The position numbers were made by a program, and so were the translations under genes. From Polyangium sp. 15x6 (GTDB taxonomy: Bacteria > Myxococcota_A > Polyangia > Polyangiales > Polyangiaceae), in NCBI RefSeq assembly GCF_029960785.1, contig NZ_JASBQE010000007.1, forward strand, positions 62,001-126,000: 64,000 nucleotides of DNA, read 5' to 3'. The notes under the pieces were generated by a model. That model saw only the letters and a list, made by a program, of their open reading frames with translations, made no database searches and had not been told where the DNA came from. Positions 7,304 through 16,515 of the stretch are shown here, in pieces. The number at the start of each line of letters is the position of its first letter. Positions within the stretch are counted from its first letter, which is position 1.

Positions 7304-7927
7304 ATGCCTGCCCTCGTCGCGTGCCCCTTCTGCCGTGAGATGTTCGAGCCCTCGGAGGCGCGCGTCTGCCCCGAGTGTGGCCTCGCGCTGGAGGACATCC
7401 GCAAGCTGCCGCCTTCGCGCGAGGCCCTCGAGGACGAGGAGCCGGTGCCGCCCGAGATGGAGACGGTGCCGTTCACGTACGTCGGCCGCGGACGTGGTCC
7501 GCTCGTGATGATCGCGGTGCTCGGGCTCGTCGCGTTTTTTCTGCCGTGGATGCGCGAGACCGCGCCGGAGCTTCGGGTGTTCACGGGATTCGAGTTCGCG
7601 GAGCGCTTGCAGTGGATGTGGGCGCCTTTCGTGTCGTGGGTCGTGATGCTCCCGCTCGTGCTCTCGCGCCGCTCGATCCACGCGATGCGCGGCGCGCGCC
7701 TCGCGGTCGGATTCCTCGCGGCGATCGTGATCATGACCGTGATCATGCGCGTCGCCGTGGTCCCCGAGAGCACGCGCAACCTGCCTCGTCGCTTCGCGTG
7801 GGCGTACGGTCTGCACGTCACGTTCGTGCTCGGCTTGCTCGCGCTCGGCGTCGCGACGCGCTTCGGCGGGCGCGTCGACGACCTGCGCTCGAAGGAGGCG
7901 CGCAAGGGCGACGAGATGTTGCATTGA
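7304..7927 (+). CDS. Zinc-ribbon membrane protein, unknown function
   Basis: 207 residues. The N-terminus carries a CxxC...CxxC zinc ribbon (CPFCREMFEP ... VCPECGLAL, residues 7-29), then a cytoplasmic linker. Four likely membrane helices follow: LVMIAVLGLVAFFLPW, APFVSWVVMLPLVL, RLAVGFLAAIVIMTVIM and LHVTFVLGLLALGV. No enzyme motif is seen. The start has little SD. The following gene on the same strand also combines an N-terminal Cys cluster with membrane helices, so the two may act together. Confidence 0.65.
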   Translation: MPALVACPFCREMFEPSEARVCPECGLALEDIRKLPPSREALEDEEPVPPEMETVPFTYVGRGRGPLVMIAVLGLVAFFLPWMRETAPELRVFTGFEFAERLQWMWAPFVSWVVMLPLVLSRRSIHAMRGARLAVGFLAAIVIMTVIMRVAVVPESTRNLPRRFAWAYGLHVTFVLGLLALGVATRFGGRVDDLRSKEARKGDEMLH

Positions 7928-8033
7928 GGCCTTTTTGCGGCCGCCCCGGGTCGACACGGCCGAGGCGCTCGCGTATTCTGTGGGCGGCGGCTTTTCTTCG
8001 CGCGGCGCGGGGCGGGTCCGTCGGAGGTGCGCC

Positions 8034-8849
8034 ATGGCCAAGACACCGATGAGCGCGCAACGCGTCCGGCCGAGAGCGGACTCGTCCGACACCGATGCCT
8101 TCGAGGTGCCCGCGGCTGTGCTCTGCACGATCTGCGGCCAATCGGATTGCTCGGGGTGCACGCCCGCGGACGAGACGGCCTCGGGCGTGATGGCCATCGT
8201 GCCGTGGGAACGTCCTGGAGGGACGGCGTGGTCGCGGCTCTGGGGGACGGCGCTCGCGACGACGCAGGGCGCGGACGCGTTTTTCTCGGCGCTGCCGGAC
8301 GGCGCGCTGCCGCCGGCCGTGCGGTTCGCGATCCTGGCCGAGATGCTCGCGGTCGGCTCGATGGTGGCGATGCTCTTGCCGCTCGCCGCGCTCGCGCTGC
8401 CGAACCTGGCGCTCCAGGTGATCGGCGATCCGGAGATGCGCGTGCGGGCGATCGAGTGGTTCGTCATCGGCGTGCCCGCGCTCGCGCTCTGGATGGTCGT
8501 GGCGCACGCGAGCCACGGCGCGGCGCTCGACGCGGGCGCGCGAAAGCATGGGGCGCGTCCGCAACGAAGGCGCGCGCTCCGGTTTGGCCTGTACTCGTGC
8601 GGCTGGGATCTGATGACGGGCCCGCTCGGCGCGATCTGGATGCTCGGATCGCGAGGCGCGAAGGCGGCGGCGGAGGTCCTCGCGCTCTCGATGCGCGTGC
8701 CGGGTCGAGCTTCGGACGCGCTCCTCAAAGGCGTCTACGGTTTGCCCGAGGACGCGGCGAAGCGCGCGCGGCGCACGGGCACGGTCGTCGCGGTGATCTC
8801 GGCGATCGTCTCGGCGTTCGGGCTCCTCGTGGCGATCGCGCTCGCTTGA
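8034..8849 (+). CDS. Membrane protein with N-terminal Cys cluster, unknown function
   Basis: 271 residues from the ATG at 8034, chosen because GGAGG stands at 8023-8027; the frame is open upstream to 7935 but lacks a start signal. Near residues 28-40 a compact CTICGQSDCSGC motif could bind a metal. The remainder has several hydrophobic helices (FAILAEMLAVGSMVAMLLPL, VIGVPALALWMVVA, VVAVISAIVSAFGLLVAIAL). The arrangement recalls Yip1-like membrane proteins, but I cannot confirm that. It lies 106 bases downstream of the zinc-ribbon membrane protein. Confidence 0.65.
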   Translation: MAKTPMSAQRVRPRADSSDTDAFEVPAAVLCTICGQSDCSGCTPADETASGVMAIVPWERPGGTAWSRLWGTALATTQGADAFFSALPDGALPPAVRFAILAEMLAVGSMVAMLLPLAALALPNLALQVIGDPEMRVRAIEWFVIGVPALALWMVVAHASHGAALDAGARKHGARPQRRRALRFGLYSCGWDLMTGPLGAIWMLGSRGAKAAAEVLALSMRVPGRASDALLKGVYGLPEDAAKRARRTGTVVAVISAIVSAFGLLVAIALA

Positions 8850-8861
8850 GAGCGCGCTGCG

Positions 8862-9893
8862 TCAGCGCGGGCCCACGGGCGTCTGCGAGGGCGCGGGCGG
8901 GCCTGCGGCCGGGCGCCGCGACGAGGGCAAGGTGCCGGGGCGTTTGGCCGGCGTGATCTCGCCCATCGCGCTCACGCCGAGCATCTCGAGCAGGTCGGAG
9001 TTCGTCTCGCCGAGGTGCTCCTTGCGCAGCGCGGCCACGAGCTCCTGGATCTTCTTCTGCGTGCGCTCGTGCATCAGGATCTGCTTGATCGACGGCGCTT
9101 CGAGCTCGAGCGGGCGATCGACCGCCTTGATGCTCTGGCGCCGCCAGACGACGGCCCAGGACGAACCTTCGGCCACGGGCTCGGGCACGAGCTCGCTGTC
9201 CTTCACGCCCTCGACGGCTTTGACGAGCGCGACGTCGACCTTCACGTTCGGGTCCGTCGTCGTTCCATCCGGCGCCGCGAGCCCGAGGTTGCCGCCGCGC
9301 ATGTTCGTCGTCTTGTCGAGCGAGAGATCTCGCGCGAGCTCGTTCCAGCGCTTCGGCGAGAGGTCGGCCTTCGCCTTCTGGATGACGTCGAGCGCCTGCT
9401 CGCGCGTCGCGACGAGGATGCGCCAGATCGCGACGCGCGACGGCGCGTGGTACTTGTCGCGGTTCGCGTCGTAGTAGGCGCGCACCTCCTCGTCGGTCAC
9501 GCCGCCCTGCGCGGCGACCTCGGCGCGGATCTGCGAGACGATCGCGTTACGCAGCACGCTTCGAACGCGCTCGGCGACCTCGGGCAGCTCGCGCATCTTC
9601 GCGGCCTCGGCGCCCTCGGCGTAGAGCGTCTCCTTGAGGACGGTCTCTTCGACGAACTTGCGGCGGATCTCGTCGTGCGTCTTGCCGAAGTAGCGGAGCT
9701 GGAACGGCGGCATCGAGGCGAGCCTGCGCTCGACCTCGCGCACCGTGATCGTTCGAACTCCAACTTTCGCGACGACCGCGTTGCCGTCGGCCTTCGCGTC
9801 GGTCTGGGCGAGCACGTACGAGCTCGCGGCCGTGGCGGCGACGAGCGCGATCGAGGAGGCGAGGATCGCGCGCAGGATCGAGGCAGGGCGCAT
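8862..9893 (-). CDS. SurA/PpiC-like peptidyl-prolyl cis-trans isomerase
   Basis: A 343-residue exported protein with a signal or anchor sequence (ILASSIALVAATAASSYVLA) at residues about 10-30. A SurA-N-like helical region follows (EVERRLASMPPFQLRYFGKT ... VEETVLKETLYAEGAE), then a parvulin-type domain at about 150-260 with YHAPSRVAIWRILVATREQA and MRGGNLGLAAPDG, and a Pro-rich tail. Proteins of this type fold outer-membrane proteins in the periplasm. The parvulin domain is somewhat degenerate (TNMRGGNLGLA instead of the usual SGGDLGWF), so catalytic activity is uncertain. It is transcribed after the zincin gene with a 52-base gap. Confidence 0.8.
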   Translation of the reverse strand: MRPASILRAILASSIALVAATAASSYVLAQTDAKADGNAVVAKVGVRTITVREVERRLASMPPFQLRYFGKTHDEIRRKFVEETVLKETLYAEGAEAAKMRELPEVAERVRSVLRNAIVSQIRAEVAAQGGVTDEEVRAYYDANRDKYHAPSRVAIWRILVATREQALDVIQKAKADLSPKRWNELARDLSLDKTTNMRGGNLGLAAPDGTTTDPNVKVDVALVKAVEGVKDSELVPEPVAEGSSWAVVWRRQSIKAVDRPLELEAPSIKQILMHERTQKKIQELVAALRKEHLGETNSDLLEMLGVSAMGEITPAKRPGTLPSSRRPAAGPPAPSQTPVGPR

Positions 9894-9945
9894 GACGAGG
9901 CCATTCTTGCCGGGCGAGGGCCGAGGTCAAGCTGGCTCGCCTCTT

Positions 9946-11220
9946 TCAGCGGCAGAATGTGAAATACGTGGCGACGAACGCGATCACGAAGAGCGGCCAC
10001 GTCGTCCGCACGAACCCCGCGAGGTCCGACGCGAGGCCTCGGCTCGCGCGGCGCGCGGCCTCGCGTTTGCCGATCCTGCGGAGCGTTTCCTTCTCGATCA
10101 CCGCGTGTTCTTCGTCGTCGAGCGGATCGTCGCCGGCGAGGTGATGCAGGTGGTGGGTGATCTCGTGGTCGATCGTCTCGTCGATCTCGGCGGCCACGTC
10201 GAACGAACGATCGCGGCGGTGCTCGGTCTGGAACGTCCGGTAGAACAAGCGGATCTCGGGCGCGCGTGGGATGCCGAGCGTCGCGTCCGTGCCGCCGGGC
10301 GTGTAGCAGCCGAGCAGCGGCTCGCCGCCGTCGTCGCAGGCGGGCACGCCGTCGTCGACGATGAGGTCGATGTTGCGCACGCCGCGCGCGCGGTAGATGC
10401 GGTCGGCGGCTTCCGTGACCATCGCCTCGAACGCGTCGAGGTCCGGGAAGGCGCGGCGTGGCTTGCGAGGCTCGCCGATCTCGTAAGGGATTTCGCGGTG
10501 CCAGGGGATGTCGAGGTCGTTTCGCGCGCCGCAGGAGGCGCAGCGGTGCACGGCGACGAGGCGCGCGGAGTAGTGCGCTTCGTAGAGGAGATCGGCGACG
10601 GCCTGGTAGGCCTCGGGCGGGGCCTCGGTGAGCGCCTTGGCGATGGCCGAGGCGCGGCGCTCGCGGCCGAGCGCGGTGATGCCCATGGCGACGACGAGCG
10701 CCGGCGTGATGCGTGCCGGTGCAGACTCGGCGCGGAAGAGCGGGAGGGCTTCCTCGACGGTGCGCGCGGCGATGCGGATCGAGCGGGCGAGCTCGGTGCC
10801 CACGCGGATCGCCGGGATCGCGTGGGCCGCCTCGTGATCGAAGGGTGCGTCGAGCTCGGGGTCGTCGAGCTCGCCGTCGATGAACGGCGCGATCTCGAGC
10901 AGGCGCGAAGGGACGACACGGAAAGCTTCGCCGCAGTTCTCGCACGGCAGCTCGGCGGGCTCTTCCTTTTGCACGCCGGTGTGGACCAGGAGCGCGCGGA
11001 GCACGTGGAAGTCACGCAGGGACAAACCACGCACGTCGATCGGCGCGGCGGCGTCGGTCTTCGCGACGTCCTCGGCTTCGAGGATCGCGATCGCTTCCAT
11101 GCAGCCGCCCTTGCGTGTATCGGGCGTGCGAGCGTGTGTCCCGGCGCGCCGAGCGGCCTCGTCGGAGAGGCGCGCTACGCGGCCGGAGGGCAGGTGCACG
11201 CGGGCGGAGAGGCGGGGCAC
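9946..11220 (-). CDS. Tail-anchored HEITH zinc-metallopeptidase-like protein
   Basis: About 424 residues if started at the GTG at 11220, or 384 from the ATG at 11100. Both have coding-like codon use and neither has a strong SD. Two CxxC pairs (CENCGEAF, CASCGARND) probably form a zinc site. A segment in between (LSLRDFHVLRALLVHTG, then ELDDPELDAPFDHEAAHA) is helical. The zincin motif is DHEITHHLHHLAGDD, with HEITH at about residues 352-356, so H-E-x-x-H is intact. The last 20 residues (TTWPLFVIAFVATYFTF) form one membrane helix, placing the domain on the cytoplasmic side of a tail-anchored protein. The upstream VHLPSGRVARL strand favours the longer start. Substrate unknown. Confidence 0.7.
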   Translation of the reverse strand: MPRLSARVHLPSGRVARLSDEAARRAGTHARTPDTRKGGCMEAIAILEAEDVAKTDAAAPIDVRGLSLRDFHVLRALLVHTGVQKEEPAELPCENCGEAFRVVPSRLLEIAPFIDGELDDPELDAPFDHEAAHAIPAIRVGTELARSIRIAARTVEEALPLFRAESAPARITPALVVAMGITALGRERRASAIAKALTEAPPEAYQAVADLLYEAHYSARLVAVHRCASCGARNDLDIPWHREIPYEIGEPRKPRRAFPDLDAFEAMVTEAADRIYRARGVRNIDLIVDDGVPACDDGGEPLLGCYTPGGTDATLGIPRAPEIRLFYRTFQTEHRRDRSFDVAAEIDETIDHEITHHLHHLAGDDPLDDEEHAVIEKETLRRIGKREAARRASRGLASDLAGFVRTTWPLFVIAFVATYFTFCR

Positions 11221-11364
11221 GTCGAGGCGATGATGCCGGAACGCGCCAGCGTCAACCCATCGCCGGATCGTGGGCGCGGCCCGATTGATTCGGCCGCCGG
11301 GCTCCCGTAGAGTCGATTCCTCCCCCAGCGCGTTATCGGCGCGTATTGCTTTTCGCACAGGAGA

Positions 11365-13284
11365 ATGCTCATGCCCCACGCGGATCGTCGGATTCGTCGC
11401 TCTCTAGGTCTGCTCGCCGTGCTCGGCCTTTCCGCGGTGCCGCTCGCGTGTGGGTTCGACACGAATGGTTCGCTCCCCGTGCTGGCGGGCGGCGCGGCCG
11501 GCTCGGGGGGGACGGCGGGCGCAGGCGGGGTGGGCGGCACGGGGGGCAGCGGGGGCGATGGCGGCGCGGGCGGGAGCGTGATGTGCACGCCGGGCGCTAC
11601 GAGGGCGTGTTATTCGGGGCCGTCGGGGACCCAGGGTGTCGGCATCTGCAAGGCCGGCACGGAGGTCTGCGGGGACAACGGCATGGAATGGGGCTCCTGC
11701 GAGGGGCAGGTCGTTCCCGCAGCAGCCGAAGATTGCACCCAGCCCGAAGACGAAGATTGTAATGGCGAGGCCAATGAGGCGGCGGTCTGTATTTGCCAGC
11801 CCGGCCAGCCGGCCTCGTGCGACACGGGTTTGGAAGGCATCTGCGCTGCGGGCATGGGGACGTGCAGCGCGGATGGAAAAGCGGTCGAATCGTGCACGGA
11901 GCTGAACAAGCCCAAGTTCGAAGATTGCGCGACGGTGGAGGACGAAGATTGCGACGGCACGACCATCACGTGCACGGGCACGGTGGAGTCGGGTTTCACG
12001 CCGACCGGGAAGAACTCCGATCCGATGGACGACGCGATCTACGACGTGGAATTCGCGCCGGACGGCGGGTATGTGATTGCAGGCACGGTCGACGCGGACC
12101 TCGGGGCGGATCTGTTCGGCTTCGACACGGCCGTGGGCAGCGTCTACGTCGCGAAGGTCGGCGCCGACGGACAGATGCAGTGGGCGAAGACGTATCCCGC
12201 GACGACGGTCGGCGTCGCGCGCGGGGTCGCTGTCAGCGATGCTGGCGACATCGTCGTCGTGGGCGAGTTCATCGGGACGATGAACTTCGGCGGCGGTGAC
12301 CTGTCGGCCTCCGGGGACAACTGGGGGGACATCTTCGTCCTGAAGCTCAACGCCGCGGGTGAGCACGTCTGGAGCAAGCGCTTCGGGGCGAACAACGTGC
12401 AATCGGCGCAGGACGTGGACTTCGACGGCGCGGGGAACCTGTACGTGACGGGGTGGGCGACCAGCGACAACGTGAACCTCGGGGGCAACTCTCTGGACCC
12501 CAACATGGAGGACGTGTTCCTGGCGAGCTACGATTCCGCAGGGAATCATCGCTGGAGCCGCGTCATGGGCGGCGGCGGCAATCAACGAGCGCGGCACCTG
12601 ACGGTGACGAAGGACGGCAATGTCGCGCTCGTGGGCGAGACGGACGGCAATGCGAATATCGGCGGCGGCAACATGAATGGAGCGGGCGGCCGCGACATCA
12701 TCGTCGGTATGTACGAGGGGGGAAACGGCAATCACATGTGGAGCAAGCTCTTCGGTTTGTCCGGGGATCAATTCCAGGGAAACATCGCCGCCGCGCCGAA
12801 TGGGAACGTCCTGATCACCGGCAGGTTCGCCGATAAGGTGAATTTTGGCAGCAGCGAGATGACGGCCGTGGGGGCGACCGACGTGTACGTTGCCGAGCTC
12901 GCGGCGAACGGAAACCACGTGAACAGCAGGCGCTTCGGGATCACCGGAACCTCGCGCGGCGCGGGCATCGCCGTCGACGGCGCGGGGCACGTCATCGTGA
13001 CCGGGCATTTCGACGGGTCGGTGGATTTCGGCAGCGGGACGCTCACGACGGGCGACGGCAATGACGTCTTCGTCGTGAAGCTCGCCGCGGCGAACTGGGC
13101 GCCGATCTGGACCAAGACGTTCGGCGGGACCGGCGCGCAAACGGCCTGGGCCGCCGCCGTCGACGGAACAGGCGACGTGATCGTGGGCGGCAGCTTCGAA
13201 TCGCAGATCGCATTCGGCGCGCCGCTCGGGACGATCACGAGCAGCGGCGGCGCCGATCTCTTCGGCGTCCGTCTCGCGCCCTGA
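11365..13284 (+). CDS. Beta-propeller (SBBP-repeat) surface lipoprotein
   Basis: 639 residues. The start at 11365 has AGGAG at 11358-11362. A lipoprotein signal ends in the lipobox PLACG. Residues about 40-70 are a Gly/Ala/Ser-rich linker, and residues 73-205 a Cys-rich region with EDCTQPEDEDCNGE and EDCATVEDEDCDG units (MopE/stalk-like). Residues 205-639 hold repeated blades such as DIVVVGEFIGTMNFGGGDL, GHVIVTGHFDGSVDFGSG and DVIVGGSFESQIAFG. These are the hallmark of the seven-bladed SBBP propellers abundant on myxobacterial surfaces. It is probably exposed on the outer membrane; the ligand is unknown. A strong hairpin terminator follows. Confidence 0.85.
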   Translation: MLMPHADRRIRRSLGLLAVLGLSAVPLACGFDTNGSLPVLAGGAAGSGGTAGAGGVGGTGGSGGDGGAGGSVMCTPGATRACYSGPSGTQGVGICKAGTEVCGDNGMEWGSCEGQVVPAAAEDCTQPEDEDCNGEANEAAVCICQPGQPASCDTGLEGICAAGMGTCSADGKAVESCTELNKPKFEDCATVEDEDCDGTTITCTGTVESGFTPTGKNSDPMDDAIYDVEFAPDGGYVIAGTVDADLGADLFGFDTAVGSVYVAKVGADGQMQWAKTYPATTVGVARGVAVSDAGDIVVVGEFIGTMNFGGGDLSASGDNWGDIFVLKLNAAGEHVWSKRFGANNVQSAQDVDFDGAGNLYVTGWATSDNVNLGGNSLDPNMEDVFLASYDSAGNHRWSRVMGGGGNQRARHLTVTKDGNVALVGETDGNANIGGGNMNGAGGRDIIVGMYEGGNGNHMWSKLFGLSGDQFQGNIAAAPNGNVLITGRFADKVNFGSSEMTAVGATDVYVAELAANGNHVNSRRFGITGTSRGAGIAVDGAGHVIVTGHFDGSVDFGSGTLTTGDGNDVFVVKLAAANWAPIWTKTFGGTGAQTAWAAAVDGTGDVIVGGSFESQIAFGAPLGTITSSGGADLFGVRLAP

Positions 13285-13291
13285 CGAACCC

Positions 13292-13337
13292 CGCGGCGAT
13301 CGTGGCCTCCGTCCTTGGAGGACCAACGATCGCCGCG
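13292..13337. terminator. Long hairpin between convergent genes
   Basis: CGCGGCGATCGT (13292-13303) pairs perfectly with ACGATCGCCGCG (13326-13337). An inner CCTCC/GGAGG stem (13306-13310/13317-13321) lengthens it. It lies between the convergent stops at 13284 and 13345. There is no T-tract, so it probably acts as a bidirectional RNA end stabiliser or a non-canonical terminator. Confidence 0.7.
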
Positions 13338-13344
13338 CCTCCCG

Positions 13345-14892
13345 CTACATCCGGAAATAGCCGCTCGGCCGCTTCGCCGGTTTGCCCATGGCGATCCGGT
13401 GGAGCTCGCGCGCGGCGTCCTGGTGGTCCGGATCGAGGTCGAGCACGCGGCGGAGATCCTGCACCGCGCCCTGCTCGTCGCCGATCCGACGGCGTAGATA
13501 TCCCCGGTAGAACAAGGCCTGCGTGTGGTCCTCGCGTGCTTCGAGCAGCGCGTCGAGCTCGGCCACGCGGGCGCGGAGATCGGCGCCTCCGACGAGCGAG
13601 CGGATCCACACGGCGAGCGCGGCATAGTCGGGCTGCGTGGGATCGACCTCGCGCGCGAGCTGACACGCCGCGAGCGCGCCCGCGAGATCACGCTCCGCGA
13701 TGCGCGACGTCGCGAGGCAGTAGAGCGCGTGCGCCGGGCGCGCGGCGTCCGGTTGGCCCTCGGGCGGCATGGGCACGGTGGGCGCCTTGTCGCTCTCCGA
13801 GGAGGGCGTGTCGCTCGCGGGCGGCTCTGCGGCCGCAGGCTTCGGTACGTTCGGCGGCGAAGGGTCTGTCTCGACGACCGCCGACGGCGGCGGCTCGGTC
13901 ACGGCGGCCGTGGACGGCCGCTCGCTCACGGCCTCCATCGGCGGAGGCGTGCCGATGCGCCGCGCGGCGAGCGTGAACGCGCTCGGACGACCACGCTTGC
14001 GCGGGCGCGGTTGCACACGCGAGCGCTCGCCGTCGCCCGCGAGATCCGGCGCCGCCGCGCCCACGCGATGCGAGGCCGCGCGCAGGCGGATCCGCGCGAG
14101 CGTCACGGGGCGCGCCGTGGTCGGCTGCGGCTCGGGCGGGGTCTCCGCGCAGAGCGGCGTCGTGCCGAGGCCGAGGTCGAGCGAGCGCGTGATCACGAGC
14201 GCGTAGACCATCCAGCAGAGCGTCTCTTCCGGCGCGAAGCCGGCGCTGAAGAGCTGCGCGAGCGAGAGCTCGCTCGTCCGGATCCGATCGAGGATCTCGC
14301 GCTCTTCGGGGGCCATCGCGAACCTCTCGATCGCGGCCGCGGGGTGGACGCGGATCGTGACGTCGCGCAGGCGCTCGATCGTCTCGGCCATCATCGACGA
14401 GGCCGCGGCGTGCGCGCGCACGCCGGCCCAGAGGACCGCGAGCGGATGCAGCGTCGAGGCCGGCGCCGCGTCGTCGAGCAGGTCCGTGTGGCCGTCGAAG
14501 TAGCTGTACGTGGTATCGGCGCCGAGGCTGAAGAGCCGCGTCATCCGCATCGTGAACTGACGCGCGGCCGTCTGCTCGAGCAGGTCGCGCTCGACGCACC
14601 CCGCGAGGAGGAGCGCATCACCGAGCAGCCCGTGCATCGAGAGCGCGCCTCGCAGCGTGGTCTCGTCGATCGCGCCTGCCTCGACGAGCATCTCGCCGAG
14701 CATCGCGTGCCCGTCGCCCGGACGAACTTTCACGGGCGCGCCCGCTTCGAGGCGGATCGCGTGCTCGATGCCCGATGCCTCGCGCAGGAAAAGCGCGCCC
14801 GTGAGCGCCTTGTCCAGCGCGTAGACGAGCAGGTGTGCGAAGGGCGTTCGCCCGAGATCGCCTTCTGCGGTCGGAAGGATCTCGGCAGGCAT
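13345..14892 (-). CDS. DUF4388 (PATAN-like) and TPR protein
   Basis: 515 residues from the ATG at 14892. The N-terminal ~100 residues (PTAEGDLGRTPFAHLLVYAL, TGALFLREASGIEHAIRLE, ML.EMLVEAGAI) match the DUF4388/PATAN type found in deltaproteobacterial signalling proteins. A Pro/Ala/Thr-rich linker covers about 265-395. The last ~115 residues form TPR-like helix pairs (LYCLATSRIAERDLAGALAA, ALFYRGYLRRRIGDEQGAVQ). No catalytic domain is seen, so it is likely a scaffold or adaptor. It is divergent from the NtrC-type regulator at 15130, which suggests a functional link. The frame extends upstream to 15027 without a better start. Confidence 0.75.
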   Translation of the reverse strand: MPAEILPTAEGDLGRTPFAHLLVYALDKALTGALFLREASGIEHAIRLEAGAPVKVRPGDGHAMLGEMLVEAGAIDETTLRGALSMHGLLGDALLLAGCVERDLLEQTAARQFTMRMTRLFSLGADTTYSYFDGHTDLLDDAAPASTLHPLAVLWAGVRAHAAASSMMAETIERLRDVTIRVHPAAAIERFAMAPEEREILDRIRTSELSLAQLFSAGFAPEETLCWMVYALVITRSLDLGLGTTPLCAETPPEPQPTTARPVTLARIRLRAASHRVGAAAPDLAGDGERSRVQPRPRKRGRPSAFTLAARRIGTPPPMEAVSERPSTAAVTEPPPSAVVETDPSPPNVPKPAAAEPPASDTPSSESDKAPTVPMPPEGQPDAARPAHALYCLATSRIAERDLAGALAACQLAREVDPTQPDYAALAVWIRSLVGGADLRARVAELDALLEAREDHTQALFYRGYLRRRIGDEQGAVQDLRRVLDLDPDHQDAARELHRIAMGKPAKRPSGYFRM

Positions 14893-15129
14893 GGGATCTC
14901 GAACGTACCACGAAGCGAACCACGTTCGTACATCCCCAACGTGGGGGCCGAGCGAGGCTCGACCCGAAAGCGGTTCATCGCTGCGCGAAAAATCGTCGGG
15001 ACCCCGCTCGCTCGCTTCCGCGTCCACTTCGCGGAGCTTCGTTACAGGTCACGTTCGAACCCGTGCCGTGACGGAGGCGAAGGGCCCGGCGCCGTCCCAC
15101 CCCCGGCGGACGGGTGCTAGGGTCTGCCG

Positions 15130-16515
15130 ATGCCGCGCGGCCACGTGCTCGTCGTCGATGACGAGCCCTCCATCCTCACCACGCTCCAGAAGGCTCTCTC
15201 CCTCGAAGGCTATACCGTGGACGTCGCCGGCGGCGTCCGCATCGCCGAGGAGAAGCTCGCCAAGAAGAGCTACGACATCGCGCTCTTCGACGTCGCGCTG
15301 CCCGACGGCGACGGCGTGTCGCTGCTCGAAAAAGTCCGCGTTGGCGGATCGGACCTGCCCATCGTGATGATGAGCGGCCACGCCTCGATCGACGCCGCCG
15401 TCCGCGCCACGCGCCTCGGCGCGCTCGATTTCCTGGAGAAGCCGCTCTCCACCGATCGGCTGCTCCTCGTGCTCGACAACACGCTGCGCCTCGTGCGGGC
15501 CGAGGCCGAAGCACGCGTACTGCGCGCGCAGGCGGGGCAGCTCGGGGAGCTCATCGGCGAGAGCCGGTCGATGGTGGCGCTGCGCGAGCAGATCGCGCGG
15601 GCCGCGAAGGCGAGCGCGACGGTGCTCGTGACCGGCGAGCGCGGGACGGGCAAGGAGCTCGTGGCGCGCGCGATCCACATCGCCGGCAAGCGCGCGAAGG
15701 GCCCGCTCGAGAAGATGAACTGCGCCGCGGTCCCGAGTGAGCTCATCGAGAGCGAGATGTTCGGACACGAGGCCGGCGCGTTCACGGGCGCGACGAAGCA
15801 ACGGCGCGGAAAATTCGAGCGCGCGAGCGGCGGCACGCTCTTCCTCGACGAGGTCGGCGACATGCCGATGCCGATGCAGGCGAAGCTGCTCCGCGTGCTG
15901 CAAGAGCGCGAGATCGAGCGGGTCGGCGGGCACGAGACGATCAAGGTCGACGTGCGCGTGGTGGCCGCGACGAACCGCGACCTCGAAGCCGCCTGCCAGA
16001 AAGGCGAGTTCCGCGCCGACCTCTACGATCGGCTCAACGTCGTGCCGCTCGCGCTGCCGGCGCTCCGCGCGCGCCGCGAGGACGTCCCGCTGCTCGCGCG
16101 GCATTTCCTGGGCCTCGCGATGGCCGCGAACGATCGGCCCGGCATGGTCCTGACCGAGGGCGCGATCGATGTGCTCACGGGTTATGGCTTCCCCGGCAAC
16201 GTGCGCGAGCTCCGGAATTTGATCGAGCGGCTCGTGATCCTGACGCCCGACGCGAAGATCGACGCGGAGGACGTGCGGGTTTGTCTGGGCGGCGCCTCGG
16301 CCGGGACGCCGACGGGCCTGTTTCGTCCGGGCACGCCGTTCCGGGTGCTCGCCGAGGAGGCGGAGCGGCGGATCCTGGAGGAGGCGCTCGCGCATCACGG
16401 CGGGGCGATGGCGTCGACGGCGCGCGGGCTCGGCCTCGAGCGGAGCCACCTTTACAAGAAATGCAAAGCGCTCGGGCTGCGCGGCGACAAGGCGGAGGCC
16501 GAGGACGAAGGGTAG
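15130..16515 (+). CDS. NtrC-family sigma54-dependent response regulator
   Basis: 461 residues with all three domains. The receiver is residues 1-120: acidic pair D10-D12, phospho-acceptor D54 in ALFDVALPDG, K104. The AAA+ activator domain follows, with Walker A GERGTGKE (169-176), the sigma54-contacting GAFTGA loop (216-221) and Walker B GGTLFLDE (234-241). The C-terminus is a Fis-type helix-turn-helix (ASTARGLGLERSHLYKKCKA). The intact GAFTGA loop implies activation of RpoN promoters, and rpoN itself is at 39.4 kb. The cognate kinase is not adjacent. A cluster of hairpins follows the stop codon. Confidence 0.92.
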   Translation: MPRGHVLVVDDEPSILTTLQKALSLEGYTVDVAGGVRIAEEKLAKKSYDIALFDVALPDGDGVSLLEKVRVGGSDLPIVMMSGHASIDAAVRATRLGALDFLEKPLSTDRLLLVLDNTLRLVRAEAEARVLRAQAGQLGELIGESRSMVALREQIARAAKASATVLVTGERGTGKELVARAIHIAGKRAKGPLEKMNCAAVPSELIESEMFGHEAGAFTGATKQRRGKFERASGGTLFLDEVGDMPMPMQAKLLRVLQEREIERVGGHETIKVDVRVVAATNRDLEAACQKGEFRADLYDRLNVVPLALPALRARREDVPLLARHFLGLAMAANDRPGMVLTEGAIDVLTGYGFPGNVRELRNLIERLVILTPDAKIDAEDVRVCLGGASAGTPTGLFRPGTPFRVLAEEAERRILEEALAHHGGAMASTARGLGLERSHLYKKCKALGLRGDKAEAEDEG

